From Pontibacillus salicampi (GTDB lineage Bacteria > Bacillota > Bacilli > Bacillales > BH030062), in the NCBI RefSeq assembly GCF_042434395.1, contig NZ_JBHLTP010000003.1, positions 124,001 through 188,000 on the forward strand: 64,000 nucleotides of DNA, given 5' to 3'. A program made the position numbers and the translations under genes. Positions 15,926 to 24,569 of this stretch are shown piece after piece (the stretch's first letter is position 1; every line of letters starts with the position of its first letter). Below the pieces are notes generated by a model, which was not told the DNA's origin, did not search any database, and was given only the letters and a program-made list of their open reading frames with translations.

Positions 15926-17650
15926 ATGAGTATAGATAAAAAAGAATTAATTAAAAAATTAGAACGCATTGCAGTGTACCTGGAATTAAAAGGGGAAAAC
16001 CCTTTTAAAATTTCTGCCTATCGAAAGGCTGCCCAAGCATTAGAGACAGATGATCGATCCCTATCAGAAATTGATGATTTCACGAAGATGAGTGGAATCG
16101 GTAAGGGAACGGCAGCTGTTATTAATGAATTAGTGGAAACAGGTGAATCAGCTACGTTAACCCAACTCGAAGAGGATGTGCCTTCAGGTTTAGTTCCATT
16201 ACTCCAATTACAGGGCCTTGGTGGGAAGAAGCTGGCAAAGCTTTACCAAGAGCTCGGTGTGACAGATGCTGCTTCCTTAAAACAAGCGTGTGAAGAAGGA
16301 AAGGTCCAGCAATTAAGCGGGTTCGGGAGTAAAACAGAGGAGAAAATCCTCCAGGCTCTAGAAGACGTTACTAAGCGCCCAGAGCGGTTACCTATAGCTG
16401 TAATGCTGCCAATAGCAGAAAAGATTGAAGCTCATTTAACGAACATGCGTGCTATCGAAAAATATTCGAGAGCTGGCAGTTTGCGAAGAATGAGAGAAAC
16501 CATCAAAGATATAGATTTTATCATCGCCACAAATGATTATGAGGCGGTTAGAGAGCAACTATTAGAAATAGAGTCGATTAAAGAAGTAGTAGCTAAGGGA
16601 GATACAAAAGTATCGTTAGTGCTGGCTGAAGGATATGATATTGGAGTCGATTTTAGGTTAGTGGAGCCTCATGAATTTGCCTCTACTCTCCATCATTTTA
16701 CAGGGTCCAAGGATCATAATGTTGCTATGCGCCAGTTAGCGAAGGCTCAAAATGAAAAGATTAGTGAGTATGGGGTTGAAGATATAGAAACTGAAGAAAT
16801 GAAGACGTTTAAATCAGAAGATGCGTTTTTTGCTCATTTTGGTTTACATTATATTCCACCTGAAGTAAGGGAAAATAAAGGCGAAGTGGAAGCATTTCAA
16901 CAAGAGGTCACTCTTCTGGAGCAGGAGGATATTAAAGGTGATCTTCACATGCACACTGCATGGAGTGATGGGGCTCAATCTTTAAAGGAAATGGCAGATA
17001 AAGCTATAGAAATGGGATATGAGTATATTGCTATTACAGACCACTCCAAATACTTAAAGGTAGCTAACGGGCTAGATGAAGCTCGTTTACGTAAACAAAA
17101 AGAAGAGATAGATAAATTAAATGAAACCTTTGATTCGTTTCATATATTTGCAGGTATTGAAATGGATATTTTACCAGATGGATCACTGGATTTCAGCGAT
17201 GAGTTCCTTAAGGAAATGGACTTTGTCATAGCATCCATCCACTCTAATTTCAGTCAATCGAGAGAACAAATTATGAATCGGATTAGAACAGCAATGGATA
17301 GTCCGTATGTCCATTTAATTGCCCATCCAACTGGCCGGTTAATCGGTAGAAGAACGGGATATGAAGTTGATATGGATCAACTAATGGAATGGGCATACGA
17401 AACGAATACCGCATTGGAGTTAAATGCCAATCCAAACCGCCTCGATTTATCCTGGGAGAATGTAATTAAAGCACAGGATAGAGGGGTTAAGATAGCTATT
17501 AACACAGATGCACACAATTTTCCTATGTTAGATCATATGAAGATAGGCGTTGGGGTTGGTAGAAAAGGGTGGTTACGTAAAGAGAATGTGTTAAACACCT
17601 GGACTAAGGATCAGCTGACAGCCTTTATGAACCAGCAAAAAGAACAATAG
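15926..17650 (+). CDS. polX: DNA polymerase/3'-5' exonuclease PolX
   Basis: A 574-residue family X polymerase used in base-excision and gap repair. The N-terminal PolX core (about 1-310) has two helix-hairpin-helix motifs (MSGIGKGTAAVINEL and LQGLGGKKLAKLYQEL) and the metal-binding pattern RRMRETIKDIDFII. The C-terminal PHP exonuclease domain (about 330-570) starts GDLHMHTAWSDGA and ends with NTDAHNF. The ATG at 15926 gives the family N-terminus; an upstream in-frame ATG lies in the terminator loop and is unlikely. Confidence 0.93.
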   Translation: MSIDKKELIKKLERIAVYLELKGENPFKISAYRKAAQALETDDRSLSEIDDFTKMSGIGKGTAAVINELVETGESATLTQLEEDVPSGLVPLLQLQGLGGKKLAKLYQELGVTDAASLKQACEEGKVQQLSGFGSKTEEKILQALEDVTKRPERLPIAVMLPIAEKIEAHLTNMRAIEKYSRAGSLRRMRETIKDIDFIIATNDYEAVREQLLEIESIKEVVAKGDTKVSLVLAEGYDIGVDFRLVEPHEFASTLHHFTGSKDHNVAMRQLAKAQNEKISEYGVEDIETEEMKTFKSEDAFFAHFGLHYIPPEVRENKGEVEAFQQEVTLLEQEDIKGDLHMHTAWSDGAQSLKEMADKAIEMGYEYIAITDHSKYLKVANGLDEARLRKQKEEIDKLNETFDSFHIFAGIEMDILPDGSLDFSDEFLKEMDFVIASIHSNFSQSREQIMNRIRTAMDSPYVHLIAHPTGRLIGRRTGYEVDMDQLMEWAYETNTALELNANPNRLDLSWENVIKAQDRGVKIAINTDAHNFPMLDHMKIGVGVGRKGWLRKENVLNTWTKDQLTAFMNQQKEQ

Positions 17651-17674
17651 ACAGATACAAAGGGGATTCAAACC

Positions 17675-20017
17675 ATGGATGATCGTATATTTCATGTTTT
17701 AGAATACGACAAAATTATAGAGCAGCTGTCCCAGCAAGCCTCTTCTTCATTGGGGAGAGAGCAGGCAAAGGGGCTAAAACCCTCCAGCGATCTTGAAATT
17801 GTTCGGAAGCGGCAAAATGATACAGACGAAGCTGCTAATGTACTGCGATTAAAAGGGCATGTACCATTAGGCGGTATTTCTGATATTAAACCAATTTTAA
17901 AGAGAGCTACCATCGGAGGTATGCTGCAGCCAGAAGAATGCTTAGATGTGGCCAGTACAATTTATGGCGGAAAAGTGATGAAATCCTTTATAGAGGAAAT
18001 TGAGGATGCTTATTTGCCCATATTGAATGAATTAGTAGAGGATATTGTACCATTAAATGACTTAGAGAGAGCGATAAAGAGCTGTATTGATGATCATGGA
18101 AAAGTAATGGATGGAGCTTCTGATACATTAAGAACCATCCGCAGTAAAATTAGATCAAATGAAAGTCGAGTCCGGGATAAATTAGAGGGATGGACAAAGT
18201 CAAAGAGTAAAATGCTATCGGACGCTATTGTTACTATCCGTAATGATCGGTATGTTCTACCTGTAAAGCAAGAATACAGAGGAGCGATGGGAGGAATCGT
18301 ACATGATCAATCCTCCTCTGGAGCAACCTTATTTATTGAACCTCAGGCAGTAGTAGAACTGAATAATCAATTACAAGAAGCCAAAGTGCAGGAGAAGCAT
18401 GAAATAGAGCGTATTCTTATGGAATTATCCGATAAGATCGCAAATGACGAATCCTTTTTATACCAAAATGTGACTATTCTAGGGCAGCTAGACTTTATGT
18501 TTGCAAAAGCACGCTTCTCTAAAAGTATCAAAGGTGCTAAACCAAAAATGAATGATCAAGGGATAATTAAAATGAAGTCAGCACGACACCCTTTAATTGA
18601 TGATTCAGATGTCGTGCCAAACGATATTGAACTAGGAGAAGATTATTCATCCATTGTCATTACAGGCCCAAATACAGGTGGTAAGACAGTAACGCTAAAG
18701 CTCGTAGGGTTATGCTCTCTAATGGCGCAGGCTGGCCTTCAAATACCTGCTCTAGATGGCTGTGAAATGACGATATTTGACAATGTATTTGCTGATATTG
18801 GAGATGAACAATCCATTGAGCAATCCTTGAGTACCTTCTCTTCCCACATGACGAATATCGTGGATATTTTGAGTAAGGTAGACCATAAATCTCTAGTTCT
18901 GTTTGATGAGTTAGGAGCAGGGACAGATCCTCAGGAAGGTGCCGCACTAGCTATGTCTATACTCGACGATGTAGTAAACAGAGGAGCAACAGTAATTGCC
19001 ACTACCCATTATCCAGAATTAAAGGCCTTCGGATACAATAGAGATGGCGTTATTAATGCTTCCGTTGAATTTGACGTACAAACGCTTCAGCCAACCTATC
19101 GACTTCTCATTGGTGTTCCGGGCCGAAGTAATGCTTTCGAAATCTCCAGGCGGCTTGGACTTAAAGAGAACGTTATAGAAACAGCCAAGGGACATATGGG
19201 GCAAGAGTCGGAAAGTGTAGAAAATATGATTGCTTCTCTTGAAGAATCGAAGCGCGGCGCCGATAGAGATTACGAGGAAGCAGAAGAGCACCTACAACAG
19301 GCGCAACAGCTTCATCGCGATCTGGAAGAAAAATGGGAATTGTTTGAGCAAAAGCGAGAAGAATTGTATCAAAAGGCGGAAGAAAAAGCTCAAAAAGCTA
19401 TTGATAAAGCTAGGAAAGAAGCAGAAGATATCGTAGCAGAAATGCGCCAAATGAAAAATCAGGCTGAATTGAAAGAGCATGAATGGATTGAAGCAAGAAA
19501 ACATTTAGACGAGGCTCAACCAGAGCTTGCTAAAAAACAGGCACAACCAAAGCAGAAAAAGCAATCACTGCCTTCCTTGCAACAAGGGGATGAAGTAAAA
19601 GTCATCTCATGGAATCAAACCGGTCATATCATTGAGAAAATCAGCGATAAGGAATATCAGGTGCAGCTGGGAATAATGAAAATGAAGGTAAAAGCAAATG
19701 ATCTGGAATTTGTTAAACGGGAAGAGCCGTTAAAAGAAAAGCCAATGGCGACAGTCAAAGGATCGAGCTATCATGTCAAACCAGAACTCGATCTTCGCGG
19801 GGAGCGATATGAGGATGCTTTAAAACGACTCGAGAAATATATTGATGACGCAACTCTGGCTGGATATCCCCAAGTCTCTATCATTCATGGGAAGGGGACA
19901 GGTGCCCTCCGTAAAGGGGTAGAGGCGTTTGCGAAACGACATCGATCTATAGCTGCTGCACGGTCCGGCGGAATGAACGAAGGTGGAAGCGGTGTTACCG
20001 TATTAGAGCTTCGCTAG
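17675..20017 (+). CDS. mutSB: Endonuclease MutS2
   Basis: A 780-residue MutS2 protein, an ATPase-nuclease that acts on branched or stalled DNA/ribosome substrates and suppresses recombination. It lacks the MutS mismatch domains. The ATPase has Walker A GPNTGGKT (about 331-338) and Walker B LVLFDELGAGTDP. A long coiled coil (about 510-630) and a C-terminal Smr domain (about 705-780, LDLRGERYEDAL and IIHGKGTGALRKGV) follow. It is 24 bp after polX, as in B. subtilis. Confidence 0.95.
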   Translation: MDDRIFHVLEYDKIIEQLSQQASSSLGREQAKGLKPSSDLEIVRKRQNDTDEAANVLRLKGHVPLGGISDIKPILKRATIGGMLQPEECLDVASTIYGGKVMKSFIEEIEDAYLPILNELVEDIVPLNDLERAIKSCIDDHGKVMDGASDTLRTIRSKIRSNESRVRDKLEGWTKSKSKMLSDAIVTIRNDRYVLPVKQEYRGAMGGIVHDQSSSGATLFIEPQAVVELNNQLQEAKVQEKHEIERILMELSDKIANDESFLYQNVTILGQLDFMFAKARFSKSIKGAKPKMNDQGIIKMKSARHPLIDDSDVVPNDIELGEDYSSIVITGPNTGGKTVTLKLVGLCSLMAQAGLQIPALDGCEMTIFDNVFADIGDEQSIEQSLSTFSSHMTNIVDILSKVDHKSLVLFDELGAGTDPQEGAALAMSILDDVVNRGATVIATTHYPELKAFGYNRDGVINASVEFDVQTLQPTYRLLIGVPGRSNAFEISRRLGLKENVIETAKGHMGQESESVENMIASLEESKRGADRDYEEAEEHLQQAQQLHRDLEEKWELFEQKREELYQKAEEKAQKAIDKARKEAEDIVAEMRQMKNQAELKEHEWIEARKHLDEAQPELAKKQAQPKQKKQSLPSLQQGDEVKVISWNQTGHIIEKISDKEYQVQLGIMKMKVKANDLEFVKREEPLKEKPMATVKGSSYHVKPELDLRGERYEDALKRLEKYIDDATLAGYPQVSIIHGKGTGALRKGVEAFAKRHRSIAAARSGGMNEGGSGVTVLELR

Positions 20018-20037
20018 ATAAAAGAGGGAGAGGTTAG

Positions 20038-20442
20038 ATGAATTTTTGGGAGAACCCTTTCATTGAGACGGCTGCCAGCTACAGCGTCGTAGTACTCTGT
20101 GCAATTGTCTGTCTTGCCGTATTCGAAATCGTAACAGGCTATAATAATTGGGATGAGATTAAAAAAGGAAACTTTTCTGTTGCTATGGCTACAGGAGGGA
20201 AAATATTTGGGATTGCCAATATTTTTCGATTCTCCATCCAACACAATGACTCTCTCCTGGAAATGATGAGCTGGGGCTTTGGTGGATTTCTTTTATTGTT
20301 AATGGGGTATTTTATCTTTGAATTTCTTACTCCTAGCTTCCGTATAGATAATGAGATAAAGCAAGACAACCGAGCTGTAGGATTTATTGCAATGGTTATA
20401 TCTGTCGGACTTTCTTTTGTAATAGGAGCAAACATAGGATAA
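20038..20442 (+). CDS. yshE: DUF350 membrane protein (YshE-like)
   Basis: A 134-residue membrane protein with four hydrophobic helices (about 14-32, 47-65, 73-95, 112-132). It shows the DUF350 pattern: a polar NWDEIKKGN loop followed by VAMATGGKIFGIAN. It follows mutSB by 20 bp, the place of yshE in B. subtilis. The function of the family is unknown. The next gene is a tiny membrane peptide 15 bp downstream. Confidence 0.8.
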   Translation: MNFWENPFIETAASYSVVVLCAIVCLAVFEIVTGYNNWDEIKKGNFSVAMATGGKIFGIANIFRFSIQHNDSLLEMMSWGFGGFLLLLMGYFIFEFLTPSFRIDNEIKQDNRAVGFIAMVISVGLSFVIGANIG

Positions 20443-20457
20443 GGGAGAGAAGGAACT

Positions 20458-20541
20458 GTGGAAACCCTGGCTAAAGTTCTAACTGTAGTAGCAATAGTAT
20501 TTGCACTCATAGGTGTTATCTATATGATGTTCTTTGCATAA
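20458..20541 (+). CDS. 27-residue single-helix membrane peptide
   Basis: A small reading frame from GTG 20458 to TAA 20539-20541. AAGGGAGAGAAGGA immediately upstream is a good ribosome binding site. The product is VETLAKVLTVVAIVFALIGV followed by IYMMFFA: a short N-terminal turn and one continuous hydrophobic helix with almost no tail. It lies 15 bp after the DUF350 gene and before a shared terminator, so it is probably co-translated. I do not recognise it. Single-helix peptides next to membrane proteins often regulate or stabilise them; that is inference. Confidence 0.55.
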   Translation: METLAKVLTVVAIVFALIGVIYMMFFA

Positions 20542-20612
20542 AGAACGAAAGAATAAGAAGTATTCCTTAGGCTTCCAACTAACGAGAAAGCATCAGAAGC
20601 CTATTGTAGAGA

Positions 20613-20649
20613 AGCTCCCTTTCCGTTTAATGGATAGGGAGCTATTTTT
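20613..20649 (+). terminator. Terminator after yshE, repeat family member
   Basis: AGCTCCCT (20613-20620) and AGGGAGCT (20636-20643) are perfectly complementary, with CC/GG pairing inside, followed by ATTTTTG. The same 31-base hairpin occurs at 7042-7072 on the other strand. Confidence 0.8.
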
Positions 20650-21250
20650 GCGCGGTCCTCCAACCCATACGTCGCTAAACGGACTCTCTTCGCTTTATAT
20701 ATGGAATCCAGCTGCGGCTCCTAGCTCCTTGCGTCATAAGCATTCTTCACTTCGGAGGCTACCCGCATCCTGCGTGAATCTTGCTTATGCGTACGGAGCT
20801 GGGCAGTCGCCTCCGCTTTATATTTAATCCAGCTGCGGTGTCCAGCGACTAGTGGGTTTCGGTCCTCTTCTTGCGATAAGTCAACATCGATGCACGTTGT
20901 TCATCGTGTTTCCTTTATCTCATGCGCGGTCCTCCAACCCATACGTCGCTAAACGGACCCCTCCGCTTTATATATGGAATCCAGCTGTGGCTCCTAGCTC
21001 CTAGCGTCATAAGCAATCTTCACTCCAGAGGCTTCTCGCCTCCTGCGTGAATCTTGCTTATGCGTACGGAGCTGGGCAGTCGCCTCCGCTTTATATTTAA
21101 TCCAGCTGCGGTGTCCAGCGACGTATGGGTTTCGGTCCGCTCCTTGCGATAAGTCAACATCGATTCACGTTGTTCATCGTGTTTCCTTTATCTCATGCGC
21201 GGCCCTCCAACCCATACGTCGCTAAACGGCCCCCTTCGCTTTATATTTAA
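20650..21250. repeat. Tandem 274-bp structured repeat, two full and one partial copy
   Basis: Copy 1 spans 20650-20923 (274 bp), copy 2 20924-21196 (273 bp), and a truncated copy 3 21197-21250. Each starts GCGCGGYCCTCCAACCCATACGTCGC. Each full copy contains two versions of CTTTATAT..AATCCAGCTGYGG and a large hairpin bounded by AGCTCC and GGAGCT (20723-20800 and 20996-21073) with CATAAGCA / TGCTTATG arms. A second hairpin (GATAAG...CTTTATC) closes each copy. GC content is higher than in the surroundings. Open frames crossing it have no coding character. I believe similar intergenic repeats occur in other Bacillaceae, but this needs a search. Confidence 0.9.
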
Positions 21251-21332
21251 TATTTTCGAAATATTGTAAATTATATTTCAAATTCAAGGGTTTACCGGTA
21301 TAATAGTAGTAAGTCTATGTGAAGGGGGTTAT

Positions 21333-23030
21333 GTGGTGGAGAGACTTTGGTTGGAGCATTATCCGGAGGAGATACCTACTTCTATCTCATACGATGAGAA
21401 ACCGTTGTATGCTTATTTACAGGATAGCGCTGCAAAGTACGAAAAAAAGAAAGCGCTTCATTTTTTAGGGAAGGAACTTACGTATGGGGAATTGTACGAA
21501 CAGGTTTGTTCCTTCGCTAGTTATCTTCAAGGTCTAGGTTTAGAAAAAGGAGATCGTGTGGCGATTATGCTTCCGAATACTCCCCAATCAGTAATTAGCT
21601 ATTACGGGGTTCTGCTGGCAGGGGGGATTGTGGTACAGACGAATCCTTTGTATATGGAAAGAGAATTGGAGTACCAATTAAAGGACTCTGGAGCTAGGAT
21701 GATTGTGTGTCTTGATATTCTTTATCCGAAAGTGACCAATGTGAAAGGGAAAACGGATTTAGAACATGTTATCGTAACGGGAATTAAGGACTATCTACCT
21801 TTCCCAAAGAACATGATTTATCCAATGATACAAAAACGTCAATATAAAATGGTAGTGCATCCTGAGCACGGCGGAGATACACATCTGTTTGAGTCGATTA
21901 TATTAGAGTCTGACGGTGATGTTACTCCTGTTGATATTGATTCAAAAGAAGATTTAGCTTTATTGCAATATACAGGTGGTACCACAGGGTATCCGAAAGG
22001 GGTTATGCTTACACACTTTAACCTAGTTGCCAATGCGCAAATGAGTCTCGCTTGGCTGTATAAGTCCAAGGAGGGAGAAGAGAGTATATTAGCAATCCTG
22101 CCATTTTTCCATGTATATGGAATGACAGCAGTAATGAACTACTCCATTTCAATCGGAGCAAAAATGATTTTACTGCCTAAATTTGAGGCGAAGGACGTTT
22201 TGAAGACGATTCATAAAGAAAAGCCTACTTTGTTTCCGGGAGCACCTACTATTTACATTGCGTTATTGAATCACCCTTCCTTATCCAAATATGACCTTTC
22301 TTCTATCGAGGCTTGTATTAGTGGCTCGGCTCCACTGCCCGCAGAGGTGCAAGAGCAGTTTGAACAGGTAACTAATGGTAAGTTAGTAGAGGGCTACGGT
22401 TTAACAGAGACGTCTCCAATTACTCATTCTAACTTCGTCTGGGGGACTAGGGTAGGTGGAAGTATTGGCGTTCCTTGGCCTGATACGGATAGTACAATAT
22501 TTAGAACCGATACGTTAGAGCAAGCGGATGTAGACGAAATTGGTGAGATTGCTGTTAAAGGTCCGCAAGTGATGAAGGGATATTGGAATAGACCGGAAGA
22601 AACAGCTAACGTTATGAAGGATGGATGGTTCCTGACTGGTGATTTAGGTTATATGGATGAACGAGGTTATTTTTATATTGTAGATCGAAAGAAAGACATG
22701 ATTATCGCAGGGGGATTTAATATATATCCAAGGGAAATAGAAGAAGTACTATACGAGCATGAATCTATTCAGGAAGCTGTTGTGGCAGGAATTCCGGATC
22801 CATACCGAGGAGAAACAGTCAAGGCTTATATTGTGTTGAAACAAGGTAGCAATGTAACGGAAGAAGAGTTAAATGAATATTGCCGAAAGCATCTTGCGGC
22901 ATACAAGGTACCTCGCATGTATGAATTTAGAGAAGAGCTTCCTAAAACAGCTGTTGGAAAAATTTTGCGAAGAGCACTGGTAGACGAAGAGAAAAAGAAG
23001 GTAGAGGAGCACAATCAAAAAACTATCTGA
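21333..23030 (+). CDS. lcfA: Long-chain fatty acid CoA ligase
   Basis: A 565-residue AMP-forming acyl-CoA synthetase that activates fatty acids to acyl-CoA at the membrane for beta-oxidation. The AMP-binding P-loop LQYTGGTTGYPKG (about 210-222), the GYGLTETSP motif, the TGDLGYMDERGYFYIVDRKKDMI motif region and the C-terminal PKTAVGKILRR catalytic lysine loop are all present. The start is GTG 21333 or the adjacent GTG 21336, after GGGGG at 21324-21328. It heads the lcfA-fadR-fadB-etfB-etfA cluster of B. subtilis, but a terminator separates it from fadR here. Confidence 0.95.
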   Translation: MVERLWLEHYPEEIPTSISYDEKPLYAYLQDSAAKYEKKKALHFLGKELTYGELYEQVCSFASYLQGLGLEKGDRVAIMLPNTPQSVISYYGVLLAGGIVVQTNPLYMERELEYQLKDSGARMIVCLDILYPKVTNVKGKTDLEHVIVTGIKDYLPFPKNMIYPMIQKRQYKMVVHPEHGGDTHLFESIILESDGDVTPVDIDSKEDLALLQYTGGTTGYPKGVMLTHFNLVANAQMSLAWLYKSKEGEESILAILPFFHVYGMTAVMNYSISIGAKMILLPKFEAKDVLKTIHKEKPTLFPGAPTIYIALLNHPSLSKYDLSSIEACISGSAPLPAEVQEQFEQVTNGKLVEGYGLTETSPITHSNFVWGTRVGGSIGVPWPDTDSTIFRTDTLEQADVDEIGEIAVKGPQVMKGYWNRPEETANVMKDGWFLTGDLGYMDERGYFYIVDRKKDMIIAGGFNIYPREIEEVLYEHESIQEAVVAGIPDPYRGETVKAYIVLKQGSNVTEEELNEYCRKHLAAYKVPRMYEFREELPKTAVGKILRRALVDEEKKKVEEHNQKTI

Positions 23031-23055
23031 GCCTCTGGCTCTTTTTATTTTTTTT
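23029..23055 (+). terminator. Terminator after lcfA
   Basis: GAGCC and GGCTC pair around TCT, overlapping the TGA stop, and run into a long T tract (TTTTTATTTTTTTT). Confidence 0.8.
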
Positions 23056-23081
23056 AAAAACGTTACCTTCCATGGTTTGTA

Positions 23082-23110
23082 TTGACATACTACAACCCTT
23101 TCTGTACAAT
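23082..23110 (+). promoter_or_regulatory. Sigma-A promoter of fadR-fadB-etfBA
   Basis: TTGACA (23082-23087), 17-bp spacer, TACAAT (23105-23110). The FadR operator lies directly downstream at the expected start of transcription. Confidence 0.85.
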
Positions 23111-23115
23111 GATAG

Positions 23116-23133
23116 TGAATGATGATTCATTCA
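23116..23133 (+). promoter_or_regulatory. FadR operator
   Basis: TGAATGATGATTCATTCA is a perfect inverted repeat (TGAATGA / TCATTCA) and matches the known B. subtilis FadR box TGAATGAMTANTCATTCA. It covers the transcription start region of fadR, so repression by FadR and relief by long-chain acyl-CoA are expected. Confidence 0.9.
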
Positions 23134-23171
23134 TTTTTTCGACAGGAATGTTATGGAGTTAGGGGATTACT

Positions 23172-23762
23172 ATGAAGAAAAATAAACCAAAGTACAAGCA
23201 AATAATCGATGCAGCAGTAGAAGTGATAGCAGAGAATGGCTATCACGCCTCACAGGTTTCAAAAATAGCCCGTAAGGCGGGTGTGGCAGATGGAACTATC
23301 TATTTATATTTCAAGAATAAGGAAGATATATTAGTCTCCCTTTTTGAACAAAAAATGGGGCAATTTATCGAAAAAATAGAGGAAGAAATCAAAACAAAGT
23401 CGAATGCTAAAGAGAAGCTTCTTTCTCTGATAGAAATGCATTACCAGCAGTTGGCCCATAATCATCATTTAGCGATTGTAACACAGTTGGAGTTGCGTCA
23501 ATCCAATAAGGAACTTCGATTGAAGATTAATGATGTACTCAAGCGTTATATGCTAGTCATCGATCATATTGTTGAGGAAGGAATGGAAGAAAAACATTTC
23601 GATCAGAACCTCGATATGAGACTTGTACGCCAATTAGTGTTCGGGACATTAGATGAAACGGTCACAAATTGGGTGATGAATGATCAGAAATATGATTTGA
23701 TGAAGCAGTCTAAGGGTGTCCACCAATTATTAATAAATGGGTTAGCACAAAAAACGAACTAA
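23172..23762 (+). CDS. fadR: Fatty acid metabolism regulator FadR (TetR family)
   Basis: A 196-residue TetR-type repressor of beta-oxidation genes. The helix-turn-helix is at about 20-50 (ASQVSKIARKAGVADGTIYLYFKNKEDIL). The C-terminal acyl-CoA-binding half includes AIVTQLELRQSNKELR and RQLVFGTLDETVTNWVMNDQKYDL, a close match to B. subtilis FadR. The operator at 23116 shows that it controls itself and the genes that follow, fadB and etfBA. Confidence 0.95.
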   Translation: MKKNKPKYKQIIDAAVEVIAENGYHASQVSKIARKAGVADGTIYLYFKNKEDILVSLFEQKMGQFIEKIEEEIKTKSNAKEKLLSLIEMHYQQLAHNHHLAIVTQLELRQSNKELRLKINDVLKRYMLVIDHIVEEGMEEKHFDQNLDMRLVRQLVFGTLDETVTNWVMNDQKYDLMKQSKGVHQLLINGLAQKTN

Positions 23763-23776
23763 AGGAGGTACTACGG

Positions 23777-24550
23777 TTGGACTATCTTCATTTGGAAAAA
23801 AAAGAGCATGTAGCTGTGATAACGATTCAAAGTCCACCAGCTAATGCGTTGGCATCTTACATTTTAAAGGATTTGTCTAAAGCTCTTGATCAATTGGAAG
23901 AAGATCAGTCAGTTAAAGCGATTGTCTTGAAGGGAGAAGGGAAGTTCTTCTCAGCAGGAGCTGACATTAAAGAATTCACCTCTCTTCAAGAACAAAGTGA
24001 ATTTAGTAATCTAGCAACAAAAGGCCAAGATTTATTCACAAGATTAGAAAACTTCCACATTCCGGTTATAGCAGCAATTCATGGGGCAGCATTAGGCGGG
24101 GGGCTTGAGCTGGCAATGTCCTGCCACATGAGAATTGTGACAAACTCTGCGAAACTTGGGTTACCAGAGCTGAATTTGGGTATTATCCCTGGGTTTGCGG
24201 GGACACAACGATTACCTCGTTATGTTGGCCAAGCGAAAGCATATGAAATGATTCTGACTGGAGAACCAATCACTGGTAACGAAGCTGCTTCTTTAGGATT
24301 AGCAAACATGGCAGTTGCAGAAGAAGAATTAGAATCAACCGTTATGGCTCTGGCAAGTAAAATTACAGCAAAAAGTGGACCTTCCATTCACGCTGTTATG
24401 CGTCTAATTCCATACTCCTTTACATCTAATTTTGAAAGCGGTTTAAAACGTGAGGGAGAAGAATTTGGAAAGGTTTTTGGGAACAAAGATGCTAAAGAGG
24501 GCGTTCAAGCCTTTATTGAAAAACGTAAACCACAATTTAATGATCAATAG
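23777..24550 (+). CDS. fadB: Enoyl-CoA hydratase
   Basis: A 257-residue crotonase-fold enzyme that hydrates trans-2-enoyl-CoA in beta-oxidation. The oxyanion-hole stretches KFFSAGADIKEF (about 58-69) and AALGGGLELAMSCHMRI (about 101-117) are intact. The two acidic catalytic positions are visible (PELNLGIIPGFAGTQRLPR). It starts with TTG at 23777, four bases after AAAGGAGGT...; it is 14 bp after fadR and under the same FadR control. Confidence 0.9.
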   Translation: MDYLHLEKKEHVAVITIQSPPANALASYILKDLSKALDQLEEDQSVKAIVLKGEGKFFSAGADIKEFTSLQEQSEFSNLATKGQDLFTRLENFHIPVIAAIHGAALGGGLELAMSCHMRIVTNSAKLGLPELNLGIIPGFAGTQRLPRYVGQAKAYEMILTGEPITGNEAASLGLANMAVAEEELESTVMALASKITAKSGPSIHAVMRLIPYSFTSNFESGLKREGEEFGKVFGNKDAKEGVQAFIEKRKPQFNDQ

Positions 24551-24569
24551 TCCTTAAGGGGGTAATGTG

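Noticed and set aside
20534..20827. A 97-codon plus-strand open frame following the DUF350 gene
   Set aside because: It has no ribosome binding site, starts inside the real 27-residue peptide gene, crosses a terminator and then runs through the 274-bp structured repeat.
20650..21250. CRISPR array interpretation of the repeats
   Set aside because: The units are 274 bp long, adjacent and without unique spacers, and no cas gene is present in the window.
21276..21304. A promoter for lcfA with TATAAT at 21299
   Set aside because: The -10 is perfect but no acceptable -35 is found at 16-18 bp, so I did not list it.
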